From NCBI RefSeq assembly GCF_051020985.1, contig NC_135001.1, positions 12,579,896 through 12,643,895 of the forward strand: a stretch of DNA of 64,000 nt, read 5' to 3'. The first letter of the stretch is position 1; the number at the start of each line of letters is the position of its first letter. The notes beneath the pieces were generated by a model, which was not told where the DNA came from, made no database searches, and saw only the letters and a program-made list of their open reading frames with translations. This document shows, in pieces, positions 61,175 to 64,000 of this stretch. The position numbers were made by a program, and so were the translations under genes. Source of the DNA: Nomia melanderi. Lineage: Eukaryota > Arthropoda > Insecta > Hymenoptera > Halictidae.

Positions 61175-61504
61175 TGAACCCTTTACGGTCGTAAGGCGAA
61201 TTATACCCGATACTTTCACCATTCTGGTTGTATAAAATGAAAATAATTAAAATATAAAATTATAAGTTATCAATAAGAGCTAAAAAATTAAAAGATTTAT
61301 TAGTAACCTTCATCCGCCCCTTCAAAACAAATTACAGCAAAAATTAATTTCGATTTAGACCGAAAAAGACCGTAGATCTTGATCGAAGTCAAAATAATTT
61401 ATGTGAAATAAAGATCTATTATTATGTATTGAATTTGTCTAAAGCCTTAAAACAAGCCATAAACTTCGTTTGTAAATAAAATTAATACGACGGCAAAGGG
61501 TTAA
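61175..61504. mobile_element. TTAA MITE (family G), 330 bp
   Basis: Left TGAA (decayed TTAA) then CCCTTTACGGTCGTA; opposite-strand right end TTAA then CCCTTTGCCGTCGTA, 13 of 15. It contains a diverged copy of the 87-bp element of 8012 at 61303-61392, so it is probably composite. Confidence 0.7.
61303..61392 (+). mobile_element. Diverged copy of the 87-bp MITE of 8012
   Basis: TAACCTTCATCCG, ATTACAGCAAAAATTAA, GATTTAGACCGAAAAAGACC and AGATCTTGATCGA align in order with 8012-8098. The terminal TTAA on the right has decayed. It lies inside the element at 61175. Confidence 0.65.
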
Positions 61505-63025
61505 AGTAAACTTTGTTCAACTGTACGTTGTCCATGTTGTTCGACAACTTTGAACAACCTTACACTTTATTTATTTATTTACCGAATATTTAAAAAAACC
61601 AAGATGACTTTTCAGCCAACCTAATATGTGTTTCATCCATAACACAGTCACGAAGCTTGAGAATCAGCCTCCCCTCTTTCCTTACACGTTCTCCGTCAGA
61701 CAACAGAATTATGTGTCCCGTCTTCCTGGGTCAAATGCATTCCTGCCTAGGCGATTGTCGTCGTCAATAAGACCTGGACCTTTTAACTTGCTGTTAACTC
61801 GGAACCCGGTGACTAATCGGTGGTCTTGATCGAGTCACCGACTGCTGGCTGTCAAGTGTCTTGTCATTGTCTCCATGGTGAAACTGACGTACTCTCGATG
61901 CTTACTTGGAAGTGATACGTCTCGCAATCAGTCAATTATCTACTGAACACCTTTGTTCGATGGAGCGACCGTTTATATTTGCAGTGAACTTAATACAAAA
62001 ATAAAAATTAGTTGTAGAATGCTTTCGACTTTGATTCAACGAGTGACAGGCTATTTTGGCTCGACAGAAATCGTTGGTTTACTTACATATGTGGTTTAGT
62101 TATTCATTTGTTTATTTGTTATAATTATACGCAACTATAATGTAACATATCAAGTTAAAAGTATACTGTATACTGTAGTCTAAAAAACGACGTCAATGAT
62201 ATATCTTATATCATTCTTTAACCTTAGATAACCCCTCTTCTTTTGAAAATTTGGTATTTGGCACTTGCAGTATTTTCCACAAGTATTCTTCAACTATAAA
62301 TCAATTACTTTCACGTTCAATTAAAACCTTGCCGGTACGTTTAGTATTAAAGCCTACTGATTCGTCGCTGGAATGACAAACGCATTCCGCGAACACCTTC
62401 GAATAAATCATCGCATAAACGGGAAACTCAGAAACCACGAATCAGGCAAGACATGGCCAGGGGAGGTATTTCTCAGCCTTCGTGGCGCCGAAAGAGGAAA
62501 TCGATGATTCACGCAGGATCAAATCCATTTTTAAGAAGCATTCAACGTACGCACTATCTTACACCGAGTCCCTGTCTAATGGATTCCTGGGAGAAACTTG
62601 GACATATAGGACTGATTCTAGTGTTGGAATGCGATTCGATGCAGCTCTTAAGAATAGATTAAACTTTCAGGGATGAATTTCGTATGAATTTGGGACAACT
62701 CGAAGGTTGTACACTAGTGAACAATAAAATCGTATATAGAATGTTCTATGCAATCCGATTACTTATAGCTATAGTTCTCACTTAAAACTACTGAGAAGTC
62801 GAAACAACTGATTTCTTATGTTCACATAAAAATTGCGACAATATTTCTATTCATCTATATTGTTGCGCCGGGGGTACTCGTTCGCGACATCATTAAAGAA
62901 TACGAACAGAAACACTATTTATTAGAAATGTACAATGTTCATTATTTACAACACAAGACTTTCGGAAGCTCGTTACGATACGTCTGTTCTCGGTCACAGT
63001 TCACCAATAACTCGTATCTATTGCT
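61505..63025. other. Non-coding stretch, no gene recognised
   Basis: Mixed AT- and GC-rich. An open frame at 62482-62676 has a protein-like composition (ESLSNGFLGETWTYRTDSSV) but lacks an ATG in frame and is not recognised. TGTTGCGCCGGGGGTACTCG at about 62861 resembles some LTR starts, but no matching LTR copy or partner end is visible. Confidence 0.35.
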
Positions 63026-63175
63026 TGAACGCTACATTTATAGACATCCACTGATACTTCATTATATCATTCCTAGAACAATAGGGATTCGTTCGTTTAG
63101 ATGTTAGAAATTAGAGATATCAACCCTTACCGAGCAGTGTTTCTAAAAATCAATATCTGTCTAATTAACGGATCC
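63026..63175 (+). mobile_element. Old, decayed family A MITE
   Basis: TTGAACGCTACATTTATAGAC, TTCCTAGAACAATAGGGATT, CGTTCGTTTAGATGTTAGAA and TTTCTAAAAATCAATAT follow the order of the copy at 56657 with many substitutions. The right terminus is not preserved. Confidence 0.6.
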
Positions 63176-64000
63176 CACAGAATATTACAGAATGTCCCAA
63201 AAATACAGTAGCAGACATAAAAGCGGGAAAAATCCAATTTCTGGTCAATCTACTCCGAGTTCCGCTACAAAAATTCACCAGTATCTTCCCGAACCTTCTT
63301 TCGAAAAATAAGAAAATAACGTACCCTCAATTTCTCCATCAGAAGTGATAAAATAAAACCAATCCACCTAGCATTCTCGCAAAGCACAAATATAAACACC
63401 AATGAAGAAGATGAAAAGAAAAAAATGAAGAACTTCAATGAGCCCGCTCTTGAACAGCCCTTTTCCTGCAGCTCAGCCTATCCGGCACCGTTCAATTTCG
63501 AGACTTGCCCATTTACAGATTAAAGTGGCTCACCCCGCCGCGTTGCCCGTAGTGGAAGCCAGGTCCGGCAGACACTAGAATACAAACGACCCGTTTGTTT
63601 TTCAAGTGAACATTCTTTTCCTGACCTATTTAAGGAGTCCCGTGTGCACGTGAAGCGAGCAGCAGCGCCAGCGACAGCAGCGGCACATTTATTAGCCGGC
63701 GGGACGCGGCTTTTATGAACGTCACTTAAAAATATGGAGGTTTCCCGGGGCCGTACAAGGGCTCGCCTTGTCCCTAGAACAGCCCCTTTTCACGAACACG
63801 GCGCTTTTCTGGCACTCGAAGCGCGTTTCGAGCTTCCCAGCGTGGCAGCCCGTTTTTACCGGTTTACGAGCACCGACGTTGACGGATCGATTCGTAATCT
63901 CGGACTCGGCTCTCTTCGTTCACGCGATCCGCCGCGCAAAAAATGCCCCGTCCAATTCCTGGCTAATTTCACCAGTCTAATGAAGCAATTAAACGCGACG
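63176..64000. other. Non-coding stretch ending in a CpG-rich region
   Basis: AT-rich to about 63430, then CpG-rich to the end, with a GCAGCAGCG-type run at 63658-63685. ORFs overlap in several frames and are not recognisable. It may be a promoter or first-exon region of a gene beyond the edge. Confidence 0.35.

Noticed and set aside
62482..62676. 64-codon frame with protein-like composition
   Set aside because: It starts at GTG, has no in-frame ATG, no acceptor and no recognisable family.
62861..63025. Possible LTR beginning TGTTGCGCC
   Set aside because: There is no second copy, no matching 3' end and no retroelement coding sequence nearby.
45171..64000. Signal-peptide exon of the metalloproteinase, for example the Leu-rich frame on the minus strand near 63680
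   Set aside because: The frame reads VPLLSLALLLASRAHG, but it has no ATG and soon stops, and the sequence is a CTG/GCN-type run. No donor of the right phase supports it.

Overview
This window is a stretch of nuclear DNA from an animal, most likely an insect. It is AT-rich with GC/CpG-rich patches, carries genes split by introns with GT..AG boundaries, and has many short TTAA-bounded transposon relics. The style suggests Hymenoptera (bee-like), but that is inference and no species can be named. Almost everything is non-coding, and no bacterial-type gene, operon, rRNA, tRNA or CRISPR array was found.

The only gene identified with confidence lies on the minus strand. Two exons (45069-45170 and 42664-42833) encode most of the propeptide of a matrix metalloproteinase: the peptidoglycan-binding-like segment, the cysteine switch PRCGLPD, and a furin site RHKR just before the catalytic domain. 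They join in frame across a 2.2 kb intron. The signal-peptide exon and the catalytic and hemopexin exons were not found. The next intron therefore probably covers the rest of the window to its left end (more than 42 kb). Inside that proposed intron, at 9197/9198 on the same strand, is a near-ideal zero-length exon (pyrimidine tract, CAG, then GTAAGT), the hallmark of a recursive-splicing ratchet point.

The left part (1-19.5 kb) is AT-rich with small tandem duplications (60-bp, 27-bp, 24-bp and a decayed 118-bp pair), several TTAA-bounded MITEs and one 87-codon orphan ORF. At 19516-23585 sits a sharply bounded satellite of exactly 22 monomers of 185 bp, with alternating subtypes and a five-monomer higher-order copy. 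A heavily decayed array of the same family lies at about 52945-53660. The stretch from 26 to 32 kb holds a MITE carrying a roughly 400-bp inverted-repeat insertion, further MITEs and a 500-bp pyrimidine tract. From 47 to 63 kb the same MITE families recur, including one MITE nested in another with the unfilled target visible in sister copies.

The dominant theme is a set of at least three or four families of small TTAA-flanked, inverted-terminal-repeat elements. Their features match non-autonomous piggyBac-type elements, and no transposase-coding copy was seen. Short orphan ORFs and one possible terminal exon are reported with low confidence.
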